From the NCBI RefSeq assembly GCF_030758935.1, contig NZ_CP132333.1:1860992-1924991 (forward strand): DNA of 64,000 nt. The letters are read 5' to 3'. Below the pieces are notes generated by a model, which worked only from the letters and a program-made list of their open reading frames with translations, was not told the origin of the DNA and made no database searches. Below, one piece after another: positions 8,487 through 16,844 of this stretch (positions are counted from its first letter, which is position 1; every line of letters begins with the position of its first letter). The translations under genes were made by a program, and so were the position numbers. Origin of the DNA: Geothrix sp. PMB-07 (lineage in GTDB: Bacteria > Acidobacteriota > Holophagae > Holophagales > Holophagaceae).

Positions 8487-8723
8487 ATGAGATTGGTCAG
8501 TGAGCGCAAGCTCCGGCAAGAGTTGGCTGAGATCTACGGCAAGGCGCCGCACCCTTACACGGTGAGAAAGATGGTGCAGCGCGGGATGCCTGTGAAAGCT
8601 CACCCCTGGAACGAGGGAGTGATCATGTATGACCTCGACGAGGTCCTGCCGTGGATTCAGGCGGATTGGCAGACCAAGTCGAAGGAGGCTGCCTCCGCCC
8701 ATCACCGTCGAAAAACCGCCTAG
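8487..8723 (+). CDS. Small helix-turn-helix protein, excisionase/AlpA-like
   Basis: A 78-residue basic protein, MRLVSERKLRQELAEIYG at the start, with a predicted winged-helix core: TVRKMVQRGMPVKAHPWNEG then MYDLDEVLPWIQA, the pattern of MerR/AlpA-type excisionases that read a short recognition helix and then a D-x-x-E-V-x-x-W-I helix. The start at 8487 has a G-rich ribosome site 2 bp upstream; ATG 8466 is an alternative adding seven residues. Divergent from the repressor, as recombination directionality factors often are. Confidence 0.65.
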   Translation: MRLVSERKLRQELAEIYGKAPHPYTVRKMVQRGMPVKAHPWNEGVIMYDLDEVLPWIQADWQTKSKEAASAHHRRKTA

Positions 8724-8733
8724 CGCCCAAATG

Positions 8734-8760
8734 AACAGCCCCCCAACTCGGGGGGCTGTT
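8734..8760. terminator. Hairpin after excisionase-like gene
   Basis: An 11-bp perfect stem (AACAGCCCCCC with GGGGGGCTGTT, loop AACTC) just after the stop at 8723. There is no T run, so a terminator is likely but not certain. Confidence 0.55.
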
Positions 8761-8777
8761 GACGTTTACCTGGGGGT

Positions 8778-8808
8778 GGTAGGCCAGAGGTTCGAGCTCC
8801 GGCCTACC
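8778..8808. repeat. Inverted repeat upstream of rep
   Basis: GGTAGGCC (8778-8785) and GGCCTACC (8801-8808) form an 8-bp stem with a 15-nt loop 28 bp before the rep start. It could be part of a double-strand origin or a leader attenuator for the replication gene. Confidence 0.4.
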
Positions 8809-8836
8809 GATCGCCTCCGCTTTTCCGGTGAGGGAT

Positions 8837-10354
8837 ATGTCAGCTGCGACCGCGGCGGAGGACCGCCGCAGGACCAGTATAGGTCTGCCTGCAGGTTGCG
8901 AGGAGGGGCTGAAGGTTCCAGGCCTGATGGCTCTGGAGGACGGCACAGTCGTAGACCTTGCATCTGGCGAGATTCTGAAGGCAGAGACCGAGGCCTTGAT
9001 GTTGGCTCGGCGAAAGGGTCTGGCGTCGAACTATTTCGCTTCGGCCTTGATGGAGGGCCTTGCCGGGGAGGCGTTGAAGCTTGGACAGGACGACGCCGGT
9101 GAGGTGGTACTTCTTGGGGCAGATGGTCGAGAACTCGTGGCCGGCCCAGGTGAGGGCCTTGAGTTGAGAGCGGCAGCACTCCTCCTACTTGAGGCCTCCA
9201 CACCTTGGGCGGCCGTGGGGAAGGCGGACGATGGCCGAGTATACGGAGTTGGGGGGGCTGGCTACACGCCTGGGCTCCGCTTCTCCCCGGCCTACCAGAG
9301 AAAGCAGGCAGCTAGATCTAGGAAGGTGGCCCGCCAAGCCTTGAGGCTAATTCGGCAGCGGCTTTTTTCGGTCGCCTACAGCACCAAATGGGTAGACGGT
9401 GGGAAGGTTCTTCCAGTGGCATGGACTCTAACCACGCCCACTCTGGATCCTTCGGTCGTTTCTGGAATTACCGAAGCAAGAGAAGAAGAACGAATTTTTT
9501 TGGCGTGGTCGTTGTTTCGAAAACTCGAGATCTTCAAATCAAGGGTATTTGCGTGCTTCCGAGGTTACGAAGTGACACGGAAGGTGTTTTGGGATGAGGT
9601 CCTGACCTTCCATCCTCATTTCCATTTGTTGAACTGGTCGAAATTCATTGAGCAAGCCGAGGGGGCTCGGGCCTGGTGGGCGTGTCTTCGAACTGCGACT
9701 CTCAAGGTTTATGGGTTCGACATCGATCACCTCTACGACCACCAGGGCAAAGACAAGGACGGAAGGACGGCGCTGGACAAAGCCATCTCAGCCTCTTTCT
9801 ATGTCCAGAAGGTAAAGCGCAAGCCAGGCAAGGGAGATGGGGCAATCAGCCTTGAACAGGCTATTCAAGAAACCCTCAAGTACGCGACCAAGGCAGATGA
9901 AATCGCCTGCTATGCACCTGATCCGGACCGGCCGGGGAAGACGATGGTTGTAGGCATTCCTGGGACGCACCTCAGAGCAGAGATCTTCAGGCGGTCTGCA
10001 AGGGTCTTTGAAAGAGTGGGAGCTGCACGAGCCAGGTGGAAGGCTCCGGAATGGTGCGAGGCCGCTGAAGGGGTCTCTGCAGAGCTCTGGAACGAGCTCA
10101 CAGGCGAGGCTGCTAAGCGTGCAGCTGCTTTGGCCGCGGAGGCGGCCCGTTCACTCGATACCCCGCCAATATCTGACGGCGATGGGGAAAAGAAGAAACG
10201 CGAAACCCTCAGGTCCCTGATGCTCACGCTTGATCTGCATCGCTGGCTGCAAATCGCGTCCCGGCGTGCGTTTTCTTCGCTTGAGCACCTTGAAAAGGGG
10301 CTTCGAGCGAAGGGCTTCTGGGTTCCGGCTCTTGCTGGTGCTCCACCAGGTTGA
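8837..10354 (+). CDS. rep: Rolling-circle replication initiator (HUH, Rep_1-like)
   Basis: About 505 residues. Three motifs of the pC194-type Rep family are in order: motif 1 VAWTLTTPT (about residue 198), the metal-binding HUH motif FHPHFHLLNW (about 260), and the active-site tyrosine motif ETLKYATK (about 350). The protein should nick a double-strand origin and start rolling-circle replication of the circular form. The N-terminal 150 residues are not recognised. The start is uncertain: GTG 8828 and ATG 8837 are both possible and neither has a well-spaced ribosome site. It is convergent with the coupling protein gene. Confidence 0.82.
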   Translation: MSAATAAEDRRRTSIGLPAGCEEGLKVPGLMALEDGTVVDLASGEILKAETEALMLARRKGLASNYFASALMEGLAGEALKLGQDDAGEVVLLGADGRELVAGPGEGLELRAAALLLLEASTPWAAVGKADDGRVYGVGGAGYTPGLRFSPAYQRKQAARSRKVARQALRLIRQRLFSVAYSTKWVDGGKVLPVAWTLTTPTLDPSVVSGITEAREEERIFLAWSLFRKLEIFKSRVFACFRGYEVTRKVFWDEVLTFHPHFHLLNWSKFIEQAEGARAWWACLRTATLKVYGFDIDHLYDHQGKDKDGRTALDKAISASFYVQKVKRKPGKGDGAISLEQAIQETLKYATKADEIACYAPDPDRPGKTMVVGIPGTHLRAEIFRRSARVFERVGAARARWKAPEWCEAAEGVSAELWNELTGEAAKRAAALAAEAARSLDTPPISDGDGEKKKRETLRSLMLTLDLHRWLQIASRRAFSSLEHLEKGLRAKGFWVPALAGAPPG

Positions 10355-10387
10355 CGGGCCCGGTGCTTTTCGTGAGGGAAAAGGCAA

Positions 10388-10406
10388 GGCCCGCTGTGTG
10401 CGGGCC
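10388..10406. terminator. Hairpin between convergent rep and coupling protein genes
   Basis: GGCCCGC and GCGGGCC pair around a TGTGT loop in the 74-bp gap between two convergent stops. No T run follows on either strand. Confidence 0.5.
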
Positions 10407-10428
10407 CTGGGATGCGCATGGCTCCAGA

Positions 10429-12282
10429 TCAGAAAAAGTCAGGGTCCCGAGGCATGCCTGCGTGCTGATCTTCTGAGAACACAGTCCGCTTGGGGAGTTC
10501 CTGCAGGGCAGCGGACTGCTTGAGGCCATCCCAGGTGTCAGGGGGTTCTTCATCGAAGCTGGTGGGATCCTGCCAGGGGTCTACCTCCTCCATTCGGGGC
10601 CCAAGCGGGGTAGGGGGGGTGGGAATGCTGAGGGGAAGCCAGTAGGTCCACCCGTTGATCCGGCTGAGGGCTGCGCCCTCCTCAGACCATCTGCCCCACT
10701 CGCTTGCGGGTAGGAGCTCGGATTCGCGCTCCTGCTCCTGGTTGGCACCAGCGGTTTTGAAGCGGAGGGTGAATTTCCCGGCATTCTTGGTCATTTGTTC
10801 CCGGTACTCATCCTCAAGCCGCCTAGCCAGGAGGATCTTGGTGCCGAAACCCTTTGTAACGGCCTTGAGGTCGCGCCCATAGACCTTCTCCAGGATGCCG
10901 AAGTTCTGTACCCCGGCGACGATGCCGACGCCCTTGGACCTCAGCAAAATTAGGGCGTTCTCGATGTTAGGTAGGCGGCCTGCATCTCCGAATTCGTCCA
11001 TCAGGAGAAGGATCTTCGAGGAACCTTCAGGGCGATTCCGGAGGCGTCCAAGGAGCATGGCCCAGAAGAGATGAACAGGCGCCCTGAGAGCGTCGGACAT
11101 TTCGCAGTTCATCACGTAGCCGCCCTTGGCAAGGAAGTCATCGATGGTCACCGTAGAGTGCCCTTCGGTGATTGCGGCCACACGCGGGGTCTCCCACTTC
11201 CCAAGGGTAGTGACCATGTCACCCAGGACCGGGACGCTGGTTTTCTCCTCCGACATGAGGTTCTGCCAGATAGGGGGAAGCTTGGCTAGGTAGGTCTTCA
11301 GAGGGGTGGATGTGAGCGCCCGCGAGATCTCCTGCAGGCTGTCCCAGCGACGGCTGGTGAGAATGGCACGGAACATCTCACGGGCCAGGAGGCGAACCCA
11401 GGGATTGTTGTCGTGTGAGAGGACCGGAAAAACGTAATCGACAATGAGGTCGAGGTCCTCTGGGGTTTTCGCTTCTTCAAGGAAATTGAGGACGCCGCTT
11501 CGGGTCTGATACCCACGCACGTCCAGGCCGAACACAGGAAGATTCGGGTTCTCCTCTCTCCATGGCAACTCTGCCTTGGAATCCTGGTAAATCCAGGGGC
11601 AAGAGGCGCTGTGCATGATGTGGGAGTACCAGGTGGTGGTCTTCCCGCTGCCCTGTGCGCCCAGGACAAAAATGTGACCAGCAACAATGTCCCACCGAAT
11701 CTGAATGGCCGTCAGATTTCGCTTATGGCGCTGGTCGTCGATCAAGGTTCTGGAGGCTGCTTTACAGGGGGACCGGTAGGCCAGAACCGCGGCGACAGGT
11801 GAATTGTCGTAAATGTTTTTTCCTTCGGTGTCTTTGAAGGTTCGGCCCCAGTCCTGCTTGGGATCATGCCATTTCGCATCGGACCTTCCAGTCCCTGCTT
11901 TCACGTGTGCAGGCAGCTTGTCCCGGAAGATCATGAAGATTAAAAAAAGGCCAAAAAGAATGCCCACGTGTGCGGCCAAAAATAGCTCGGGACGGCGGTG
12001 GGCCCATTCCTCTACCCCAATTCTAGAAATGGCAATTCGGACCAGCATTCCAATGGAGAGGAGGGCCAAGCAGAAGGGAAGCCACAGCCGTTTTGGGCGC
12101 CATTCGAATAGGGTCCGATATAGCTTGTCGCCCCTGGAGCGAAGGAGCTTCAGGGGGTCTTCGCGGTGAATGAAGAACCACCTAGTGGAGTAGAAAAATA
12201 TTCCGATGAGCCCGAGGAGGGAAACGGTTACCGTGCCCCCCAGGTTCCAGAAGTTGAGTAGCGATTTGATGGTTTCTTGCAC
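10429..12282 (-). CDS. VirD4/TraG-type coupling protein (T4CP)
   Basis: A 617-residue inner-membrane ATPase that links the relaxosome to a mating pore. Three hydrophobic segments lie near the N terminus (about 14-36, 63-82, 98-117). Walker A is VLGAQGSGKTTTWY with QDSKAELPW behind it, as in TraD_N/TraG proteins. Walker B is ILLLMDEFGDAGRLPNIENA, followed by GIVAGVQNFGILEKVYG, the usual VirD4 sensor region. It lies 8 bp downstream of the relaxase gene, so mobC, relaxase and T4CP form one leftward operon. Confidence 0.9.
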   Translation of the reverse strand: MQETIKSLLNFWNLGGTVTVSLLGLIGIFFYSTRWFFIHREDPLKLLRSRGDKLYRTLFEWRPKRLWLPFCLALLSIGMLVRIAISRIGVEEWAHRRPELFLAAHVGILFGLFLIFMIFRDKLPAHVKAGTGRSDAKWHDPKQDWGRTFKDTEGKNIYDNSPVAAVLAYRSPCKAASRTLIDDQRHKRNLTAIQIRWDIVAGHIFVLGAQGSGKTTTWYSHIMHSASCPWIYQDSKAELPWREENPNLPVFGLDVRGYQTRSGVLNFLEEAKTPEDLDLIVDYVFPVLSHDNNPWVRLLAREMFRAILTSRRWDSLQEISRALTSTPLKTYLAKLPPIWQNLMSEEKTSVPVLGDMVTTLGKWETPRVAAITEGHSTVTIDDFLAKGGYVMNCEMSDALRAPVHLFWAMLLGRLRNRPEGSSKILLLMDEFGDAGRLPNIENALILLRSKGVGIVAGVQNFGILEKVYGRDLKAVTKGFGTKILLARRLEDEYREQMTKNAGKFTLRFKTAGANQEQERESELLPASEWGRWSEEGAALSRINGWTYWLPLSIPTPPTPLGPRMEEVDPWQDPTSFDEEPPDTWDGLKQSAALQELPKRTVFSEDQHAGMPRDPDFF

Positions 12283-12290
12283 AGGTTCTC

Positions 12291-13949
12291 CTACCGGCTA
12301 AGTTCGAGGGACGAGGATTTTGGGAGAGAGTTCGCCGCCGCAGTTGCCTCTGCACCAAGGCGAGCTACGGTACCGGCTAGGCCAAGGATTGGGATCTTCT
12401 CAAGGGTAGAAATAGCCAGCTTTAAGGAGGCTGGGATATCCTTCAGGTGGACCGCAGAACCAAGCAGGTGTTTGCTTGTTTCAAGGCCACCAAGGGCCAA
12501 TGTTTTGGCCGCGCCCTGGATATCGAGTGTCGCGAGGTCCTTGGCGGCCATGGCCGTTGTTTTGGTGGCTGCGAGGCCCGCTCTGACTGTCGATTCCATT
12601 GGTTTCGGAAGAGCGCCTAGTCCTAGATTATTGGCAACCTTTGCAATAGATACCCCGGTATTTGCAGCGGATCTGGCGGCCTCTTTCCCGGCGTTTTTGG
12701 CACCATGGGCGAGCTCCTTCCCGGCCTCCTTTCCTCCCTCGGCAAGATCACGTCCGGCCTCTTTGGCGGCAGCCTTGAGGCTGATGCCTCCAGTCGGAAT
12801 TGACAGGGCAAGCCCCGCTCCGACCTTGACGGCAGCTGTCGTGGTTCTGATGCCCAATTTGGTCGTGGCTGCTGTGGCTGCTTTAGCAACTTCGGCACCA
12901 ACGCGAGACAGGCCCTTTGCAGCTTCAAGAGCGACACCTTTAACTGATTTTGAAATTCGCCTCCCTTCTTGAATAGTCCTTGGGTCTTGATGTTGTTGCT
13001 GGGTTGCTTCTTGGAACTTTCGGATGAGGTCCTTGGCGATTTTCGAATTGACCCCACCAATAGTGGCTGTTGCAGCCCTCTTCCCTGCGCGTTTTGCAAC
13101 GCTTATTGAGCGTCCAGCTTTTTCGCGGAGGACCATGGAGGCTTTGGTTATGTCAGATGAAACGCCTCGCATCTGAAGACGCTGTAGAGATGCGGCTTTT
13201 CTTTGGAGGGCGTTCTCGATCTCAGCCACATTGGCGGGCGAATTCAGATCGCCACGGGAGGCATAACGATGGTTTGTGGCTGCAGTTTCAAGGTCGAAAC
13301 GACGATCAATAATCACCCTTTCTTTTTGGCCGAATTCCATGCGGATCTTAAAATGCTCAGACAGAGAGGCCCCGACCAGGGCCTTGTATCGATCACGTTC
13401 TAGTTGCCTTTGCTCTTTCTGAAGTTCCTTGAGTTCACTTCGAACCCGCTTGAATTCCTGATGCTCCTTCCAGTTGGTTATAGGCCTTCTGTCAGACCAT
13501 TCGCGATCCCAGGCCTTCTGAATGGCACCATGTGGGCCACGCATGAGCGCGTGTGTTTCGGTGCCTACAAAGTGATAGTGAATCTTCATCCCATCGTCAG
13601 AAACCTTTTCAAAATGAATTGTCATTTTGGGCGGTTCTTTGTCCTGAGTTAGGGAATGGAGTTGCAGAGCAAGGCGCTTGCCGTGCTCAACGGCGGCATG
13701 TTCGATTGATTTGCCATATCGTGCATAAATTTCCTGACATTCGTGGACACTTGGATTAACGATGGCGTGCCAGTAACGACCGAGGTAACCGCCCATTGAA
13801 TCGATAGTAGAAGCCACCTCAATGGGCTCACCAGTTGCCGAAAGGAATAAGACTGCCTCTCGTTTCTCCTCTCTGGCGAGATATGAAATGAGCCGTCCAA
13901 GGGATGGTGCGCGGCCACCGGAATGACGTGGGGGCTTGCAAATCGCCAT
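12291..13949 (-). CDS. MOBP-like relaxase with long Lys/Ala-rich tail
   Basis: A 552-residue DNA transesterase candidate. The N-terminal 150 residues have the MOBP arrangement: catalytic Tyr23 in GRLISYLAREEKRE and the metal site His112 (MTIHFEK) with His124 and His126 (KIHYHFVG). The middle is a charged coiled coil (about 160-200). Residues about 300-480 are built of Lys/Ala/Gly repeats (KEAGKELAHGAKNAGKEAA) that could form amphipathic helices. The sequence is divergent and the assignment rests on motifs, the adjacent RHH and coupling genes, and the nic-like site at 14514. ATG 13949 is one base after the mobC stop. Confidence 0.75.
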   Translation of the reverse strand: MAICKPPRHSGGRAPSLGRLISYLAREEKREAVLFLSATGEPIEVASTIDSMGGYLGRYWHAIVNPSVHECQEIYARYGKSIEHAAVEHGKRLALQLHSLTQDKEPPKMTIHFEKVSDDGMKIHYHFVGTETHALMRGPHGAIQKAWDREWSDRRPITNWKEHQEFKRVRSELKELQKEQRQLERDRYKALVGASLSEHFKIRMEFGQKERVIIDRRFDLETAATNHRYASRGDLNSPANVAEIENALQRKAASLQRLQMRGVSSDITKASMVLREKAGRSISVAKRAGKRAATATIGGVNSKIAKDLIRKFQEATQQQHQDPRTIQEGRRISKSVKGVALEAAKGLSRVGAEVAKAATAATTKLGIRTTTAAVKVGAGLALSIPTGGISLKAAAKEAGRDLAEGGKEAGKELAHGAKNAGKEAARSAANTGVSIAKVANNLGLGALPKPMESTVRAGLAATKTTAMAAKDLATLDIQGAAKTLALGGLETSKHLLGSAVHLKDIPASLKLAISTLEKIPILGLAGTVARLGAEATAAANSLPKSSSLELSR

Positions 13950-13950
13950 G

Positions 13951-14379
13951 TCATTTCCCCTGCAGGATTTGTTGTATTTCGGCCTCGACTTCAGCCCGTT
14001 TATGCGCTGTCCGAGTTAGGGCCATCAGGCGAACAAAGATGTCGCTAATGAGGGGGTCAAACTCCTCCAGTTTCGGCATCACTTTGTCGTCAAAACGCGC
14101 GTACATTCGTTTCTCAAATTCACCGAAAAAGGAAAAAAATTGCTCTAATCGAAGTCTCGATTGATTCACCGATTCGAGCACTTTTTTGCTCTCGGAAAGG
14201 ACCATTTCGAACCGCGTTTCTCCGCGTTCCTCCTGGAACCTAGAGTGCTCAGATTCAATGGCCATGCGTGTGGCCTCTGCAAGGGAGACCCCCCATGAGT
14301 CCGCAAGGGTCTCAAGGCGAACCTTGTCGTCTTGCCTGAGACGAACTGGGAGGGTGTGTGTCAAGGTCTTTTGTTTCAT
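13951..14379 (-). CDS. Ribbon-helix-helix relaxosome accessory protein (MobC/TraJ-like)
   Basis: A 142-residue protein. The N-terminal 45 residues (HTLPVRLRQDDKVRLETLA, SLAEATRMAIE) fit an RHH DNA-binding domain: a beta strand then two helices. The remainder is helical and probably mediates oligomerisation or relaxase contact. It is first in the operon with relaxase and coupling protein, reads away from the candidate oriT, and its promoter is flanked by a 10-bp inverted repeat that could be its own operator. Confidence 0.7.
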   Translation of the reverse strand: MKQKTLTHTLPVRLRQDDKVRLETLADSWGVSLAEATRMAIESEHSRFQEERGETRFEMVLSESKKVLESVNQSRLRLEQFFSFFGEFEKRMYARFDDKVMPKLEEFDPLISDIFVRLMALTRTAHKRAEVEAEIQQILQGK

Positions 14380-14396
14380 TGTTTAGCCTCGTTTGT

Positions 14397-14440
14397 ATAT
14401 CGGTTTGTAAATGTGCGTTAAAACTATCTAAAACCGATAT
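14397..14440. promoter_or_regulatory. Inverted repeat flanking the mobC promoter
   Basis: ATATCGGTTT (14397-14406) and AAACCGATAT (14431-14440) are perfect inverted copies 24 bp apart. On the minus strand TTTAAC and TATACA, 17 bp apart, lie within this stretch and could be the mobC promoter, so binding would block it. This fits autoregulation by the RHH protein. Confidence 0.55.
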
Positions 14441-14477
14441 CGAAAACGAATACGCTGAATTGCTTGGAAATCAAGGT

Positions 14478-14604
14478 ATGCCGCGAAAGCGGCATCAGTC
14501 ATGCGATAGCACCATCTTGCCCCCACACCCTTTGGGTGCGGGGACCCTTCGGGCGCGCATACCTAGGTGTGTGCTGCTTTCACGGGTATCTGCTCACTGA
14601 GCAG
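14478..14604 (+). other. Candidate origin of transfer (oriT)
   Basis: This gene-free stretch lies between the divergent mobilization operons. It holds a 7-bp stem with GAAA loop (ATGCCGC/GCGGCAT, 14478-14495), then ACCATCTTGCCCC, close to the P-type nic consensus ATCCTG|C (candidate nick after 14519), then an imperfect stem CCCCaCACCC/GGGTGcGGGG (14521-14543) and a palindrome CTGCTCAcTGAGCAG (14590-14604). Position, hairpin and nic-like hexamer together support oriT. The exact nick site is inference. Confidence 0.6.
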
Positions 14605-14663
14605 GTATTAGGGTTAAACAGCGTGAAGCACTGTGAAACAAGATGAATAAAATGCTAGTTAAA

Positions 14664-14692
14664 TTGACTAGAAGCCTTTGTGGCCCTATTCT
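14664..14692 (+). promoter_or_regulatory. Sigma70-type promoter of the Trb-like operon
   Basis: TTGACT (14664-14669), a 17-bp spacer and TATTCT (14687-14692), followed by GGAGGAG before the ATG at 14717. Confidence 0.65.
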
Positions 14693-14716
14693 TGACGCAT
14701 CTTCCTGGAGGAGCAC

Positions 14717-14968
14717 ATGGCTTTTAAGCCGATCAAGAAGGGGCAGCAAGAAATGAAGGACGTTCGCTTCCAGCTCCCGCTGGATGTCTTCAACGCAGTT
14801 GAGCGGTGGTCCCAGCGTGATGGGATGGAGCCTGCTGACCTCCTGCGCCAGGCCATTAGCTACGTGATGAAGCCCGAGCTCAGGAAGATCCGCGCTGAGG
14901 CCCGTGCGCTGAAGGTTTCGAGGAAGGGCCAGGCTCCGGTTCCGGAAATGGCTGGCGGCAATGTCTAG
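14717..14968 (+). CDS. Small RHH-like protein
   Basis: An 83-residue basic protein. KDVRFQLPLDVFNAVERWSQ followed by EPADLLRQAISYVM resembles a ribbon-helix-helix domain (strand, helix, turn, helix). It may be a second relaxosome protein or the regulator of the rightward operon. A strong GGAGGAG ribosome site precedes it, and its stop overlaps the next gene by 8 bp. Confidence 0.6.
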   Translation: MAFKPIKKGQQEMKDVRFQLPLDVFNAVERWSQRDGMEPADLLRQAISYVMKPELRKIRAEARALKVSRKGQAPVPEMAGGNV

Positions 14969-16841
14969 GGCCCTGGATGAATTTCTCTTCTGGTGGGATG
15001 CGACAGAGCGCAGGCTCGGGTTCAGTTCGGCTCCTCTGGTCGGCGCCATGGTCAGGGTGGTTCGGTGGCCCTTCGGGCTCCTTTCAACCTCTGGAAAGCG
15101 CCGGGCGGCCGGGACAGTTGTTCTCATGCTGGCCAGCGGTGTCGTGAGCCCTTCTCAGATGGCTGTTGTGGACGCGGCCAGCATTCAGACGCAGAAGCTT
15201 CTGACGGAGCTGAAGAGGCAGCAGGACCAGGTCAGCCAGCTCTGGAAGGAGGGGAAGGACAACACCAGGTTCCTCACTGACCTGCTGCAGGTCTACCGGA
15301 CCATCAAGCTCGCGAAGGCCCAATACGAGGCCATCGCCAATTTCAACCTGATGAACAACATCAACGTCGTGGACATCCTGCCCGTCGTGCCGCTACCTGA
15401 CGGATTTCTTTACGGTGACAGCGAGCAGGTTCCTCAGACCTTCCGCTACACCGACGGAAACGGGCAGGAGCAGGAGGGCAAGGTTCAGAGGAGTCTTGCC
15501 CTGCGGTTCACCTCTAAGCAGGGCGGGGTGGCCTCGACCTTCCAGGATTGGGCGAAATTCAAACCGAACTTGAAGATCGACCTGTCCCAGATCGCGAACC
15601 AGCTCTCGAACATCGATTTCGACGCCGCCGAGATGACGCAGTTTGTGGATGGGACTGGCCACCCCCTGGCAGAGGCCTACAGAGCCCTCGGCCCTGCCGA
15701 GCGCCTTGGCAAGATCACCACCTTCTATAACGGCCTCCTGAGCGAGGTTCAGAACTGGAAGTACACCTTCCAACAGGAACGGGCAGCCCAGGCCCTTCTG
15801 GATCACGATGCCCAGGCCATGCTGCAGGACTACGAGGGAAGCGTTCTGCTGTGCCGGAAGGAACTGCGGCGCGAAGCGGAGCGCCAGCTGCAGGACAGGC
15901 AGATGACGTACGACCAGCTCAAGCTCGAACCACCTCCGGGAAACCCCATGGCCGAGTTCTGGCAAGCAAAGCAGCAGAGCTTCGAGCGCGACGTGAATCG
16001 GCGACGGATCTTCCTGGAAGGAATCACGCAGAAGAAGCGGACCCAGTTGGACCAGCTGATGCTGGCATTCAACGCCCTGAAGGCTGGGCACAGCGGCACG
16101 CAGTCAGCAATGGAGGCCCTGAAGATCCTGGAGTCCGCCCAGGCGGCCATGAGCTCGGCTGAGCAGAATTTCCAGAAACAGCGCCAGGACCTGCTTACCA
16201 GATACGGCATGGAGTTCAAGAAGGGTGGGGACTTCGAAGAGCTCCAGTCAATCCAAATGAATGACCAGGCGTGGAAGCAGTACCAGGCGATGCGGGATGC
16301 CCGGGACACGGCCGTGAATAAGGCCAGGGCGGACATGGACGGCGCAATTGCCAGGATCACCTATCTGAAGGGAATTGAAGGCGCTGGCAAGGCCTTCGAC
16401 GCCCTGCAGGAGGATCTGGGGAAGAACCTCCTGAATCACTATCTCGATGCTGACGGGATGAACCTCAGTGGGAGCCTTGCGCAGATCCGCGGGATCCAGA
16501 ACAACATGACCCAGGCCATCGCCAAAATTGATGCCGATGAGCAACGGGACGCCATGACCATTTCCCGCGGGGCGATCGACAAGCTGGACTCCGTCGTCGA
16601 CAAATACCTGAACACGTTCGTCTGGACGGAGGACAAGAACGGGAACAGCCATCTCACTCGTGGGGGGCTTCCCGTTTACCTGGTGACACGGGTTCTTGGG
16701 ACCTATTTCCAGGCCATGAAGAGGGCGTTCGGAAGCTCGAACGTCGCCGACATCATGATGCCCGACGACACAGACGCCAGGAAGAAGGCCGACCAGGAGT
16801 ATCGGGCCTTTCTCAACAGCATGTTCAAGATTCGGGGGTGA
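14961..16841 (+). CDS. Coiled-coil envelope protein, TrbJ/VirB5-like by context
   Basis: A 626-residue protein. A basic N terminus of about 50 residues precedes one hydrophobic segment (AAGTVVLMLASGVVSPSQMA), so most of the chain should be exported or periplasmic. A long Gln/Lys/Glu-rich helical region follows (residues about 75-115), where SIQTQKLLTELKRQQDQVSQ resembles the start of TrbJ/VirB5 minor pilins, and further helices to about 560. It is much longer than TrbJ (about 250). The name is inference from topology and from the polytopic protein encoded next to it. Confidence 0.5.
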   Translation: MSRALDEFLFWWDATERRLGFSSAPLVGAMVRVVRWPFGLLSTSGKRRAAGTVVLMLASGVVSPSQMAVVDAASIQTQKLLTELKRQQDQVSQLWKEGKDNTRFLTDLLQVYRTIKLAKAQYEAIANFNLMNNINVVDILPVVPLPDGFLYGDSEQVPQTFRYTDGNGQEQEGKVQRSLALRFTSKQGGVASTFQDWAKFKPNLKIDLSQIANQLSNIDFDAAEMTQFVDGTGHPLAEAYRALGPAERLGKITTFYNGLLSEVQNWKYTFQQERAAQALLDHDAQAMLQDYEGSVLLCRKELRREAERQLQDRQMTYDQLKLEPPPGNPMAEFWQAKQQSFERDVNRRRIFLEGITQKKRTQLDQLMLAFNALKAGHSGTQSAMEALKILESAQAAMSSAEQNFQKQRQDLLTRYGMEFKKGGDFEELQSIQMNDQAWKQYQAMRDARDTAVNKARADMDGAIARITYLKGIEGAGKAFDALQEDLGKNLLNHYLDADGMNLSGSLAQIRGIQNNMTQAIAKIDADEQRDAMTISRGAIDKLDSVVDKYLNTFVWTEDKNGNSHLTRGGLPVYLVTRVLGTYFQAMKRAFGSSNVADIMMPDDTDARKKADQEYRAFLNSMFKIRG

Positions 16842-16844
16842 GGC

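Noticed and set aside
14389-14716. Small open frames across the oriT region
   Set aside because: No ribosome site or domain; the stretch is dominated by inverted repeats and promoters.
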